Source: Niveispirillum sp. (GTDB lineage Bacteria; Pseudomonadota; Alphaproteobacteria; Azospirillales; Azospirillaceae). From it: 17,017 nucleotides of DNA. A program made the translations under genes and the position numbers. The notes beneath the pieces are model-generated. The model was not told where the DNA came from. It did no database searches and worked only from the letters and a program-made list of their open reading frames with translations. Positions 5,829 through 13,143 of the stretch are shown one piece after another. The DNA is taken from the NCBI GenBank assembly GCA_016463045.1, contig JAEMSB010000027.1, forward strand, positions 230 through 17,246. The letters are read 5' to 3'. Positions within the stretch are counted from its first letter, which is position 1. Every line of letters begins with the position of its first letter.

Positions 5829-6899
5829 TCATGCCTCCCCCCGCCAATAGCCTTCAAGACCAAGGCTTTTCAACGCATTACCCGCAAAGGACGGTGCCAG
5901 AAGGGATGCGGCGTCGATGCGTTGGCGGATCAACTTGTTATCCAGGGCGTATTGCACCGTGTCCTGATAGCGTTGGGCAATATCGTGGGCAAACAGAGGC
6001 GCCCAGCGCTGCCGCCATGCGTCACCCTGCTCGTCATAGGTACGGTTCAGCACGCTGCGTGGCGTCCCCGTCCGGCCCTGGAATTCCAGGTACTTATCCT
6101 TGTTGGCCGGGTCAGAGGCCCAATGCGCGGCCTTGATATAGGCGGTGGTGACAAGCTGGGTCAGCTCCGGCTGGCTTTCGATGAAATCTTTCCGCCCGAA
6201 CATTTCCGTCCGCATCTTCCATTCCGGCCCCTGCCCCTTGCTGGACCATAGGATGCGGGCCACCCCCTTTTCTTCCAGAAGATAGGCATCGGTCATGGTG
6301 AACAGCCCGTCGATCTTGCCCGCTGATACCGCCGCTGCCCCTGTCATCGGGTCGATATTCAAAATGGTGAAGTCGGATGGTGACAGGCCGCGTGCCGCCA
6401 GCAGCCGGAAGAAGGGAATTTCCCAGGGCCGCCCGCGATGCACCGCGATGCGCTTGCCCTTAAGATCGGCGACATCCTTGGCCGCGGACCCGACAGGCAC
6501 CACCAGGAACGTATCGCCGCTGCCGCCCATACCATTGGGCACCAGCAGCCGTGTCTGCACACCATTGGCATTGCAAATGATGGTGGGCAGATCGCCATAG
6601 GAAGCGAATTCCAGGGAACGGTTGGCAAAGCCCTCATTGATCTGCGGACCCGTCGCCTTGTGCGATACGGCAAACGGCTCCAGCGCCACACCACGCTTGT
6701 CCAGTTCCGCCGCCAGCCAGCCCTGATGCTCAATCACGGCGGCATAGCCAGTCAATTGCAACTGGCCCTGGGCGAAATTTACGCCGCCGGCGATGCGGAT
6801 GGATTTGGGCAAGGCTTGCGCGCGGGTAACGATGGCGGGTGCGGTGACGGCAGCCAAACCGGCGACACCGGCCTTCAGCAGGAAACGGCGATTGATCAT
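5829..6899 (-). CDS. SsuA-like ABC transporter substrate-binding protein, exported
   Basis: A 356-residue periplasmic binding protein. The N-terminus INRRFLLKAG with a hydrophobic stretch ending near AQA (29) is a twin-arginine-like or Sec signal, so it is exported. The mature part begins PKSIRIAGGVNFAQGQ and has typical SsuA/TauA-like features: GDLPTIICNANG (about 103-114), DLKGKRIAVHRGRPWE (about 144-159), GKIDGLFTMTDAYL and a helical C-terminal domain. This family delivers sulfonates, taurine, nitrate or similar anions to an ABC importer. It is the last gene of the operon and starts 12 bp after the DszB-like gene. Together with the permeases and ATPase it completes one importer. The ligand cannot be read from sequence; an organosulfur compound is inferred from context. 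Confidence 0.88.
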   Translation of the reverse strand: MINRRFLLKAGVAGLAAVTAPAIVTRAQALPKSIRIAGGVNFAQGQLQLTGYAAVIEHQGWLAAELDKRGVALEPFAVSHKATGPQINEGFANRSLEFASYGDLPTIICNANGVQTRLLVPNGMGGSGDTFLVVPVGSAAKDVADLKGKRIAVHRGRPWEIPFFRLLAARGLSPSDFTILNIDPMTGAAAVSAGKIDGLFTMTDAYLLEEKGVARILWSSKGQGPEWKMRTEMFGRKDFIESQPELTQLVTTAYIKAAHWASDPANKDKYLEFQGRTGTPRSVLNRTYDEQGDAWRQRWAPLFAHDIAQRYQDTVQYALDNKLIRQRIDAASLLAPSFAGNALKSLGLEGYWRGEA

Positions 6900-6911
6900 G
6901 GTCCAGCCTCC

Positions 6912-7976
6912 TTATGCCGCGGTCCGGATGCGGGCCTGCACCTCGGCCAGCGGGCGAGGATCGATCCAGTCATGAATGTTGAAGTCTTGGTCCAGCACCC
7001 CAATGGAGGCGATGTAGTCCTTGAAGACCCCCAGTCCCTTGATGCTGTCTTCCGAAAGCTCCACTGACAGCGACCGGTGTAACTGCTCTCCATAGGCGCG
7101 GCGCAGCCAGCGCTCCGACCAGCCCGTCTCCCGCGCCACCAGCGCCGTGGCATCGTCGGGATGCAGCGCCGCCCATTCGCCAGCCTTCACCACCTGACGC
7201 AGAAACCGGGTGACGATCTCGGGATGGTTCTCAATCGTCTCCTCATTCACGGTCAGCGGACGCGGGGTGCAGTTGGACACGCGGATAAAGGGGTCAGGAT
7301 GAAAACCCAGATCAAAAATGATCCCGGCCCCCAGAAGCTGCGTCACTTCCGCCCCGCGCACGTCCTTGACATACACAGCGTCCACCTCGCCCCTAACCAG
7401 GGCATAGACCTCATTCGTGTAGGAATGGCGACGGCGGCGACCGGCAAAGGTCACCGTGGCATCAGGGGCACGCGGATCATTGGCCAACGGTACCGACTCA
7501 TCAGCCAAGTCCTTCAGTTCCACATCCCGGAGGCTCAAGCCTTCCGTCTCCAGCGCCACGGTAAAGGCCCGCAGGGCCGAGATACGGTTATGATCAACCA
7601 GACTACCATGATGGGGGATGCCAACCCGACGGCCACGCAGATCACGCACCGAGCGGATGCCCGATTGCGGCAGGGCGATGATGGCCTGGTATTCATCGGT
7701 CCAGGTGATGCCGATCACCTTGGTCCGCACCCCTTGCCCCCGCGCCCAGATGGGCGGAACCGATCCGCCTTGACGGAAGGAATGGCGCAGGGAGTGGGTG
7801 AAATGCGATGCCTGCTCTGTCGGGTCGGCAGATTCACGCAGCGCCTTGACGATGATGCCATCAGGGGCGAATTCCTGCTCGAACCAGGCGAACTGCGCCG
7901 CCAGCCCGAACGGTGTGGGCACGGAGCAGCGGGTGTACCAGAGCGTGTCGATATTGGCCGGGGCGGCGATGCTCAT
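6912..7976 (-). CDS. DszB-like desulfinase / cytoplasmic binding-fold protein
   Basis: A 354-residue protein with the NMT1/SsuA binding fold but no signal peptide: the N-terminus MSIAAPANIDTLWYTRCSVP runs straight into the first strand. It resembles DszB, the sulfinate desulfinase of dibenzothiophene desulfurisation. DszB has Cys27 in a YSNCPVPN context, His60, Arg70 and Gly73, recalled from the structural literature. Here the matches are C17 in YTRCSVP, H58 in SHFTH, R68 and G71 in FRQGG, with identical H-R-G spacing. Further matches are KVIGITW (86-92), GEVDAVYVKD (196-205) and the C-terminal HDWIDPRPL (335-343). It may release sulfite from a sulfinate; automatic annotation would probably call it a transporter binding protein. 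It lies between the ATPase and exported binding-protein genes. AGGAA lies 7 nt before the ATG. Confidence 0.8.
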   Translation of the reverse strand: MSIAAPANIDTLWYTRCSVPTPFGLAAQFAWFEQEFAPDGIIVKALRESADPTEQASHFTHSLRHSFRQGGSVPPIWARGQGVRTKVIGITWTDEYQAIIALPQSGIRSVRDLRGRRVGIPHHGSLVDHNRISALRAFTVALETEGLSLRDVELKDLADESVPLANDPRAPDATVTFAGRRRRHSYTNEVYALVRGEVDAVYVKDVRGAEVTQLLGAGIIFDLGFHPDPFIRVSNCTPRPLTVNEETIENHPEIVTRFLRQVVKAGEWAALHPDDATALVARETGWSERWLRRAYGEQLHRSLSVELSEDSIKGLGVFKDYIASIGVLDQDFNIHDWIDPRPLAEVQARIRTAA

Positions 7977-8009
7977 GATCGGTTTCCTGAAGAAGGGTCG
8001 CGCGCGGGC

Positions 8010-8801
8010 TTAGCCGGCATGCAGCAGGGAAAGAATTTCGGCCTTCAGCGGCGTCAGGGCCGGGTCGGCACGGTCGCGCGGATGGGCGCTGGGCACATGC
8101 AGGATGCGGGCGATACGACCGGGCTGCATGACGACAATGACGTCGCCCAGGAACAGCGCCTCATCGACATCATGGGTCACCATGATCATGGTGCTGCGCT
8201 GGGTCAGCCAGATGCGTTGCAATTCCGATTGCAGACGCAGCCGGGTCAGCGCGTCCAGCGCCCCCAGCGGTTCATCCAGCAGCAGCACCTGTGGCTGTGG
8301 GGCCAGGGCGCGGGCAATGGCGGCGCGTTGCGCCATGCCGCCCGACAGTTGATGCGGAAAAGCCTGGGCAAACCCGTCCAGCCCCACCAGGGTCAACAGA
8401 GTGGCCACGCGCGCCCGTTTGTCGGTCGCCGCCTCGTCACTGTTGGACAGGGCCAGCAGCACATTCTGTTCAACGGTGAGCCAGGGAAACAGCCGGTGAT
8501 CCTGAAAAATCAGGCCACGGTCCAGCCCTGGCCCGGCCACGGGCACCCCGTCCAGTAGGATATCGCCACTATCCTGCCGCTCCAGCCCAGCTATCAGGCG
8601 CAGCAAGGTGGACTTGCCGCATCCGCTGGCCCCGACGATGGAGACGAACTGTCCGGGCGCAATGGTCAGGCTGACATCCTCCAGCACCGACAATTTGCGA
8701 CCGTCGATATCGAAGCCCTTATGCACGTGCCGGATGGCAAGGCCACCGACGGCGGACGTGCTGTCCGCCTGGATGCTGCGCGGATCAATGATGGCATTCA
8801 T
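8010..8801 (-). CDS. SsuB-like ABC transporter ATP-binding protein
   Basis: A 263-residue nucleotide-binding subunit of an SsuB/TauB/NrtD-type importer. Visible motifs are Walker A GASGCGKST (57-65), Q-loop LIFQDHRLFPW (97-107; Q100), signature LSGGMAQR (152-159), Walker B VLLLDEP (172-178), the D-loop GALD (180-183) and the switch His in MVTHD (H210). The FQDHRLFPWLTV form is usual in the nitrate/sulfonate/taurine importer group. It lies 16 bp after the second permease gene and 33 bp before the DszB-like gene, so it is co-transcribed. It should work on the cytoplasmic face with the two permeases. Confidence 0.93.
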   Translation of the reverse strand: MNAIIDPRSIQADSTSAVGGLAIRHVHKGFDIDGRKLSVLEDVSLTIAPGQFVSIVGASGCGKSTLLRLIAGLERQDSGDILLDGVPVAGPGLDRGLIFQDHRLFPWLTVEQNVLLALSNSDEAATDKRARVATLLTLVGLDGFAQAFPHQLSGGMAQRAAIARALAPQPQVLLLDEPLGALDALTRLRLQSELQRIWLTQRSTMIMVTHDVDEALFLGDVIVVMQPGRIARILHVPSAHPRDRADPALTPLKAEILSLLHAG

Positions 8802-8817
8802 GGTTATCTTCCAAGGT

Positions 8818-9660
8818 TCAGCCGGTGACGCGCCAGCGCAGCAGACGCGCGCGGACCAGCGACAGGATCAGGTTCAGGCCATAGCCCATCAGGCCGATGG
8901 AGATGACGCACAGCAGAACGACACCCATGTCGCCCGCCATCTGTGCGGTGTGCATCAGGGACCCCAGACCGGCCCCCGTGCCAAACAGCAGTTCCACGCC
9001 GATGGTGGAAATCCAGGCAAAGGCCAGCGCCTGGCCCACGCCAGTCAGGATTGACGGCAAGGCCGTGGGCAGCAGGATGAAGCGGAAACTCCGCCAGCGG
9101 GACAGCATCAGCACCCGCCCCACCTCCAGATGCTTCTTCTCTGCCTGGGCAAAGCCCTCATAAGAATTGAGCAGCAGCGGATGAAAGGCAGCGACGGCGA
9201 CCAGCAATTGCTTGGCCTCCTCCCCACTGCCCAGCCACAGGCCGACCAACGGCAGCCAGCCCAGCAGCGGCACCTGCCGGAAAGCCTGTAACAGCGGCCC
9301 GAACAGCCGCTCCACCAGGGGGAACCCGGCCATCAGGCTGCCCAGCAGGATGCCCGACACACCGCCCAGCGCCAGCCCGGTCAGGGCGCGGCCAAGGCTG
9401 GAGCCGGCATTGATGGCCAGTTCGCCGGTGGACAGCAATTGCAACAGCCGCTCCCAGACCTGATCTAGCGGCACAAGGGCATAGGCGGTACTGGCATCGA
9501 TGCTGGACGCCCAATGCCAGGCCGCAGCCAGCAGCAGCGGCAGCACCAGACCGCGCGCCCGCTTGATCAGAGCAACCAGCCAAGCCGGCGGCGGATCATG
9601 ATCCTCGATGCGTTCGGCATAAACGAAAGAGGTGGGAGGGAATTCAGCGATCAGTGACAT
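8818..9660 (-). CDS. SsuC/TauC-like ABC permease (second permease)
   Basis: A 280-residue membrane protein with several hydrophobic segments (for example 37-50 and 87-110) and the ABC permease ATPase-contact motif in EGFAQAEKKHLEVGRVL. The AFRQVPLLGWLPLVGLWLG segment is typical of the SsuC/TauC/NrtB group. ATG 9660 is chosen over a TTG at 9678 because GAGGAGGG lies about 9 nt upstream; it then begins 14 bp after the previous stop. A hydrophilic N-terminal extension of about 35 residues precedes the first membrane segment. Being clearly different from the neighbouring permease, it probably forms a heterodimeric channel with it. Substrate preference is inferred from context only. Confidence 0.9.
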   Translation of the reverse strand: MSLIAEFPPTSFVYAERIEDHDPPPAWLVALIKRARGLVLPLLLAAAWHWASSIDASTAYALVPLDQVWERLLQLLSTGELAINAGSSLGRALTGLALGGVSGILLGSLMAGFPLVERLFGPLLQAFRQVPLLGWLPLVGLWLGSGEEAKQLLVAVAAFHPLLLNSYEGFAQAEKKHLEVGRVLMLSRWRSFRFILLPTALPSILTGVGQALAFAWISTIGVELLFGTGAGLGSLMHTAQMAGDMGVVLLCVISIGLMGYGLNLILSLVRARLLRWRVTG

Positions 9661-9674
9661 GGGTCCAACCCTCC

Positions 9675-10436
9675 TCAAACCGCTTTCCAGCGGACCAGCC
9701 GGCGCTCAGCCAACCGCACCCCCTGATCCAGGGCAAACCCGATCAGGCCGGTCAGGGCCACCCCGACCATCACCGTGTCGATGCGGAACATCTGTCGTCC
9801 CATCTCCATCATCTGGCCAATGCCATTCTCCGCCGCCATCAGCTCCGCGGCGACCAGCACGATCCAGGCCCGTGTCAGGCCCAGGCGCAGACCGGTCAGC
9901 ACAGGCGGCACCGTGGCGGGCAGAATCAGGCGAAACAGCACGCGAAGGGGCGACAGACGATAGATGGCGGCCACTTCCAGCCATCCCTTTGAAATGCCCT
10001 TCACAGCGTCATGGGTGGCCAGAGCCACGGGGAAGAAGGCGGCTTTGGCGACGATGGCCAGCTTGAACCCCTCATCCACACCCAGCAGCAGGATCAGCAT
10101 GGGCAGAAAGGCGATGGACGGCACCTGCCGCACCGCCTGAAAAAACGGGCCGGCAAAGTCGTTCACCAGGGCAGACCGGGCCAGCAGGATACCAAAGCCC
10201 AATCCCAGGCCCGAACCGATACCAAAGCCCAGCAGCAGCCGCGACAGGCTGGCGCGCAGATGGTCTGTCAGTTCGCCGCTGGCCAGCAGCTCGTTGAAAC
10301 TATCCAGAACGGCAACGGGTGGCACCAACACCTGAGCCGTGAAATCATCCCCGCTGGTGGCGGCGAGCCAGGTGGCCAAGATCAGTCCGGGAACCAGTAA
10401 TGGCAGAAGCCGTTGTTGAAGCGTCGATCGCATCAT
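9675..10436 (-). CDS. SsuC/TauC-like ABC permease (first permease)
   Basis: A 253-residue membrane permease with an N-terminal membrane segment (LLPLLVPGLILATWLAA), a core of hydrophobic helices, and the ATPase-contact loop DAVKGISKGWLEVAAIYRLS. The FFQAVRQVPSIAFLPMLILLLG stretch matches the SsuC/TauC group. The frame can be extended to a TTG at 10451, but GGGGAGG lies just before two adjacent ATGs (10436 and 10433); the second has the better 7-nt spacing. The SD overlaps the stop codon of the FMN reductase gene, so translation is probably coupled. It differs enough from the permease at 8818-9660 that the pair is not a recent duplication. Confidence 0.9.
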   Translation of the reverse strand: MMRSTLQQRLLPLLVPGLILATWLAATSGDDFTAQVLVPPVAVLDSFNELLASGELTDHLRASLSRLLLGFGIGSGLGLGFGILLARSALVNDFAGPFFQAVRQVPSIAFLPMLILLLGVDEGFKLAIVAKAAFFPVALATHDAVKGISKGWLEVAAIYRLSPLRVLFRLILPATVPPVLTGLRLGLTRAWIVLVAAELMAAENGIGQMMEMGRQMFRIDTVMVGVALTGLIGFALDQGVRLAERRLVRWKAV

Positions 10437-10447
10437 CTCGCCTCCCC

Positions 10448-11017
10448 TCAAGCCACGACCGGAACGCCAGCAAGCGTTCCGCGTATCAACCGCGCCACTT
10501 CATCCGCGATCCGGTCCGCCTGGGCCAGCAGCGCCGCCGAGGACAAGCCGTAGCTGCCATCGACATCGACCTGAAAATCCCCATCCCGGGCAAACAGTCC
10601 CGTCGGCACCGTATGCGTGCCGAAATAGGCGAAAAGCGGCCGCAGCTGATGATCAATGATCGACAGCGGGTCCGCCGCCGCCCCCGTGGCGGCCAGCACC
10701 ACAGTCTTTCCGGCCAGATCGTCCGGGTCCAGCAGGTCCAGGAAATGCTTCAGCAGTCCGGTGTAGGACCCTTTCTGAACCGGCGTGCCGACCACCAGGA
10801 TATCGGCGGTGCGCAACGCGGCGAAAGCGTTGTACAGCGCAGGCAGCGCATCGCGCGGGTGCAACGTCCCGGCCAGGGCCGGGGCCAATGCTGCCACCTC
10901 CACCAGCCTTGTCTGGGCGGGTCCCAGCTGTGCGGCCAAGCGACAGACCATATCCTCCACCAGCGTGGTGGTGCGCGACTGGCGGGACAAGCTGCCGGAT
11001 AGGCCGACGATACGCAT
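10448..11017 (-). CDS. MsuE/SsuE-like NAD(P)H-dependent FMN reductase
   Basis: A 189-residue flavodoxin-like FMN reductase. The N-terminal phosphate loop GLSGSLSRQSRTTTL (5-19), VVGTPVQKGSYTGLLKHFLD (central flavin-binding strand and helix) and LAATGAAADPLSIIDHQLRPLF are characteristic of SsuE/MsuE-type enzymes that feed reduced FMN to two-component sulfonate monooxygenases. The natural partner here is the SsuD-like enzyme at 2720-3814, encoded in another operon. The start at 11017 is chosen because GGAGG (11023-11027) precedes it. A longer frame to 11062 would begin upstream of the start site predicted from the sigma-54 promoter. It is the first gene of the uptake operon. Confidence 0.9.
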   Translation of the reverse strand: MRIVGLSGSLSRQSRTTTLVEDMVCRLAAQLGPAQTRLVEVAALAPALAGTLHPRDALPALYNAFAALRTADILVVGTPVQKGSYTGLLKHFLDLLDPDDLAGKTVVLAATGAAADPLSIIDHQLRPLFAYFGTHTVPTGLFARDGDFQVDVDGSYGLSSAALLAQADRIADEVARLIRGTLAGVPVVA

Positions 11018-11057
11018 GGGAACCTCCATGGTGGGCGGTATTGCCATGGAGCTTATT

Positions 11058-11073
11058 GGCAAATATCATGCCA
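11058..11073 (-). promoter_or_regulatory. Sigma-54 (-24/-12) promoter of the uptake operon
   Basis: The - strand reads TGGCATGATATTTGCC, with GG (11072-11071) and GC (11060-11059) separated by 10 bp, matching the sigma-54 pattern TGGCAYR-N4-TTGCW except for the last base. Transcription would start near 11047, 30 nt before the ATG at 11017 and just upstream of its SD. A sigma-54 activator gene in the same locus supports it. Confidence 0.8.
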
Positions 11074-11142
11074 TATCAGCCAATATAGCGGCAAAGCCCT
11101 GAGATTGCGGAGGCGCCATGTGTGAAATATCGAATTCAACAT

Positions 11143-11174
11143 AACAATTTTGTTTATTTGTTGTTTAAGCAACA
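11143..11174. promoter_or_regulatory. Candidate upstream activator sites for the sigma-54 promoter
   Basis: TGTTGTTTAAGCAACA (11159-11174) is a 16-base dyad with one mismatched pair, centred about 120 bp upstream of the predicted start near 11047, a normal enhancer position for sigma-54 activators. A second, weaker dyad AACAA-TT-TTGTT lies at 11143-11154. The Fis-type HTH of the SfnR-like protein is the expected binder. The surrounding stretch (about 11120-11200) is AT-rich. Confidence 0.55.
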
Positions 11175-11201
11175 GCTTAGCATCAGTAACTAATTTGTCA
11201 G

Positions 11202-11647
11202 ATGTCCAGGGAGACTCAATCCATCCCCCTGCCCGTCAACGGTATCCTGAGTTGCTGGTGTGGATGCCCCTCCAGTTCAAACACGTGCTGCTGCACACCC
11301 ATCCGACATCAACTGACGATGGGCTGGGCGGATGTGGAAACGTCGGTACAGGGTGCATGGGGCATGTACGGGACCGTAGCGCTGCTGCTGCGGGAACCGG
11401 GCCGGCCTCTAAACATCTCTCCGGCGGCGGTCGCGTCGCTGTTCGGCATGTCCAATACGGAGGCGCGGCTGACGGCGGGCCTCTGCGATGGCCTGTCGCT
11501 GCGCGACTATGCCCAGCAGCGCGGGATTTCGGAGGGAACGGCCCGCGCATCCAGCTGAAAAACGCCTTGGCCAAGGCCGGGTGCCCGCGGCAGGCCGAAC
11601 TGGTCCGACGGGTCTGTACCTCGCTCGCCATGCGGCTCAGCCAGTAA
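11202..11647 (+). pseudogene. Frameshifted LuxR-type HTH regulator remnant
   Basis: The + strand frame from 11202 encodes LNISPAAVASLFGMSNTEAR, then LTAGLCDGLSLRDYAQQRGISEGTAR, the start of a LuxR/GerE-type DNA-binding domain. It then stops at 11558. The missing half, IQLKNALAKAGCPRQAELVRRV, continues in another frame to 11647. Removing two bases (GC in the CGCGC run near 11547-11551) would restore TARIQLKNALAK. The N-terminal sensory region of a full-length regulator is absent, and the first 50 or so residues (with several Cys) look non-coding or degraded. It is therefore a truncated and frameshifted relic. A sequencing error could explain the frameshift but not the missing N-terminus. Confidence 0.65.
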
Positions 11648-11848
11648 CGTTGCGGGCGTGGACGTCGCCCCTGCTAGCTATGGCAGACGCGGATAAATCC
11701 GCGCTGATCGTTGCTGCGATATCCCATATGGGAGTCGCCGGTCATCCATCACTTCCCCAACAATGCAGGCACGAAAGCGAACGGAGACGCCATCCAGGCT
11801 CCGGTTTCGTAATGGTGCGGCCCAAAGCCGTCTGTCAGGGGGGAAGCT
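11648..11848. promoter_or_regulatory. Non-coding leader of the hydrolase gene with two dyads
   Basis: No gene is seen here. CGCGGATAAATCCGCG (11688-11703) has 7-bp arms around AA, and TCCCATATGGGA (11722-11733) is a perfect 12-base palindrome. They are 19 bp apart and 115-160 bp before the hydrolase start, so they are operator candidates for the hydrolase-receptor unit. I could not assign -35/-10 boxes with confidence. Confidence 0.4.
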
Positions 11849-13072
11849 ATGGAAGCTGGTCGAATTCTTCGCAACGGTGCTTTGGCGCTTATGGTCGCGC
11901 TGGCGCCCGGCATGGCGCTGGGATACCCGGCGCCCGCCCCGGACCCGACGCTGCCGGCATCGACCGTGCCGCCGGCGGTCCAGGATCTTCGTCGCAAGAT
12001 GAATGACGCGGACGTCAATGCCCTGACGTTCCAAGAGATGGACTATCTGTTCACCACGCGCACCGTGGCCCGGTCCGGCAGTATCTGGGAACTGCCCCGC
12101 GCCGACCATGCGCTTGATTTCACCTATACCTACAAGGGGCAGCAATATACGCCCGAACAGTTCCTGGAGCGGAATTACACCAACGCTCTGCTGGTCATGA
12201 AAGATGGCCGGATCGTTTCGGAGATTTACCGGAACAATACCAATGCCCAGACACGTTTCATGGCCTGGTCCGTCACCAAGTCCATCACCTCGATCCTGAT
12301 CGGCGTGGCCGTGCAGGAGGGGCGCATCAAGTCCCTGGATGACAAGATCACCGTCTATCTGCCGGAACTGAAGGGCAGCGGCTATGACGGCGCGACCGTC
12401 CGTCAGGTCCTGCAAATGCGGTCGGGTGTCGATTACGAGGAACGGTACGATTTCGCCAATCCCGGCATCGCGGCGCGCAACCATGAACAGGCGCTGGTTT
12501 CTAACGTCATCCGCTTTGTTGATGCCGCCAAGACCATCAAGCGGCAGCACAAGCCGGGCGAGGTCTTTCAGTACAAGACCCTGGACACCGCCGTTCTGGG
12601 CCTGCTGCTGGAACGGGTCAGCGGCGGCAGCACCATTGCAGCCTATGCCGCCCAGCGTCTGTGGGAGCCGTTGGGCGCGGAACGCGACGGGTTTTTCATC
12701 ATGGATGGCCAGCCCGGCGTTGGGCGGGAATTCAATGGTGCGGGCTTCAATGCCACTGCGCGCGATTTCGCCCGCATCGGTCAGATGATGCTGCAGGACG
12801 GCAAGGCGAACGGGCGTCAGATCGTGTCGCCGGAATGGGTGCGGGAATCCACCAAGGCCACGGGTGGGCCGGGGCCCGGCTATGGCTATCAATGGTGGAT
12901 CCCCAACGACCATTCGTTCCAGGCGATCGGGCTTCAGGGCCAATACATCTTCGTCGACCGGGCGACCCGCACCGTTGTGGTCAAGCTCAGCTATTTCCCG
13001 CCCGGCAATGATGAGCCCCATGAGGAAGCCGAGGCGTTCCTGGCCGCCGTGTCGGCATGGACGCCCCGGTAA
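11849..13072 (+). CDS. Secreted serine hydrolase, class C beta-lactamase / NylB-like family
   Basis: A 407-residue protein with an N-terminal signal sequence (RILRNGALALMVALAPGMALG, cleavage near residue 25). The beta-lactamase-fold catalytic motif S-x-x-K is at SVTK (141-144) in RFMAWSVTKSITSILIG. The second motif, usually Y-x-N or Y-x-S, appears as QYKTLD (Y242). A glycine-rich segment, AIGLQGQYIFVD (359-370), replaces the KTG/HxG strand. This family hydrolyses esters, short amides such as 6-aminohexanoate dimers, peptides or beta-lactams. The layout resembles NylB-type esterase/amidases more than true AmpC enzymes, but the substrate is not readable. A strong SD (CAGGGGGGAAG) lies just before the ATG. 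The TonB receptor gene follows after 71 bp, suggesting joint transcription and a shared ligand. Confidence 0.87.
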   Translation: MEAGRILRNGALALMVALAPGMALGYPAPAPDPTLPASTVPPAVQDLRRKMNDADVNALTFQEMDYLFTTRTVARSGSIWELPRADHALDFTYTYKGQQYTPEQFLERNYTNALLVMKDGRIVSEIYRNNTNAQTRFMAWSVTKSITSILIGVAVQEGRIKSLDDKITVYLPELKGSGYDGATVRQVLQMRSGVDYEERYDFANPGIAARNHEQALVSNVIRFVDAAKTIKRQHKPGEVFQYKTLDTAVLGLLLERVSGGSTIAAYAAQRLWEPLGAERDGFFIMDGQPGVGREFNGAGFNATARDFARIGQMMLQDGKANGRQIVSPEWVRESTKATGGPGPGYGYQWWIPNDHSFQAIGLQGQYIFVDRATRTVVVKLSYFPPGNDEPHEEAEAFLAAVSAWTPR

Positions 13073-13143
13073 GGGCCAAAGCCCACAATCAGCTGAAAAC
13101 AAAAACACCAACAAATCCAAATATGACAGGGAGGGAATGAACG

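Noticed and set aside
7161..8558. A 465-codon open frame on the + strand
   Set aside because: It is antisense to the DszB-like and ATPase genes; the product is rich in His, Gln, Gly and Arg with no fold signature.
11018..11062. A 15-codon N-terminal extension of the FMN reductase
   Set aside because: It would start upstream of the start site predicted from the sigma-54 promoter, whereas GGAGG directly precedes the ATG at 11017 and conservation begins there.
11678..13120. A 480-codon open frame on the - strand
   Set aside because: It is antisense to the serine hydrolase, has no recognisable domain and no SD, and has shadow-frame composition.
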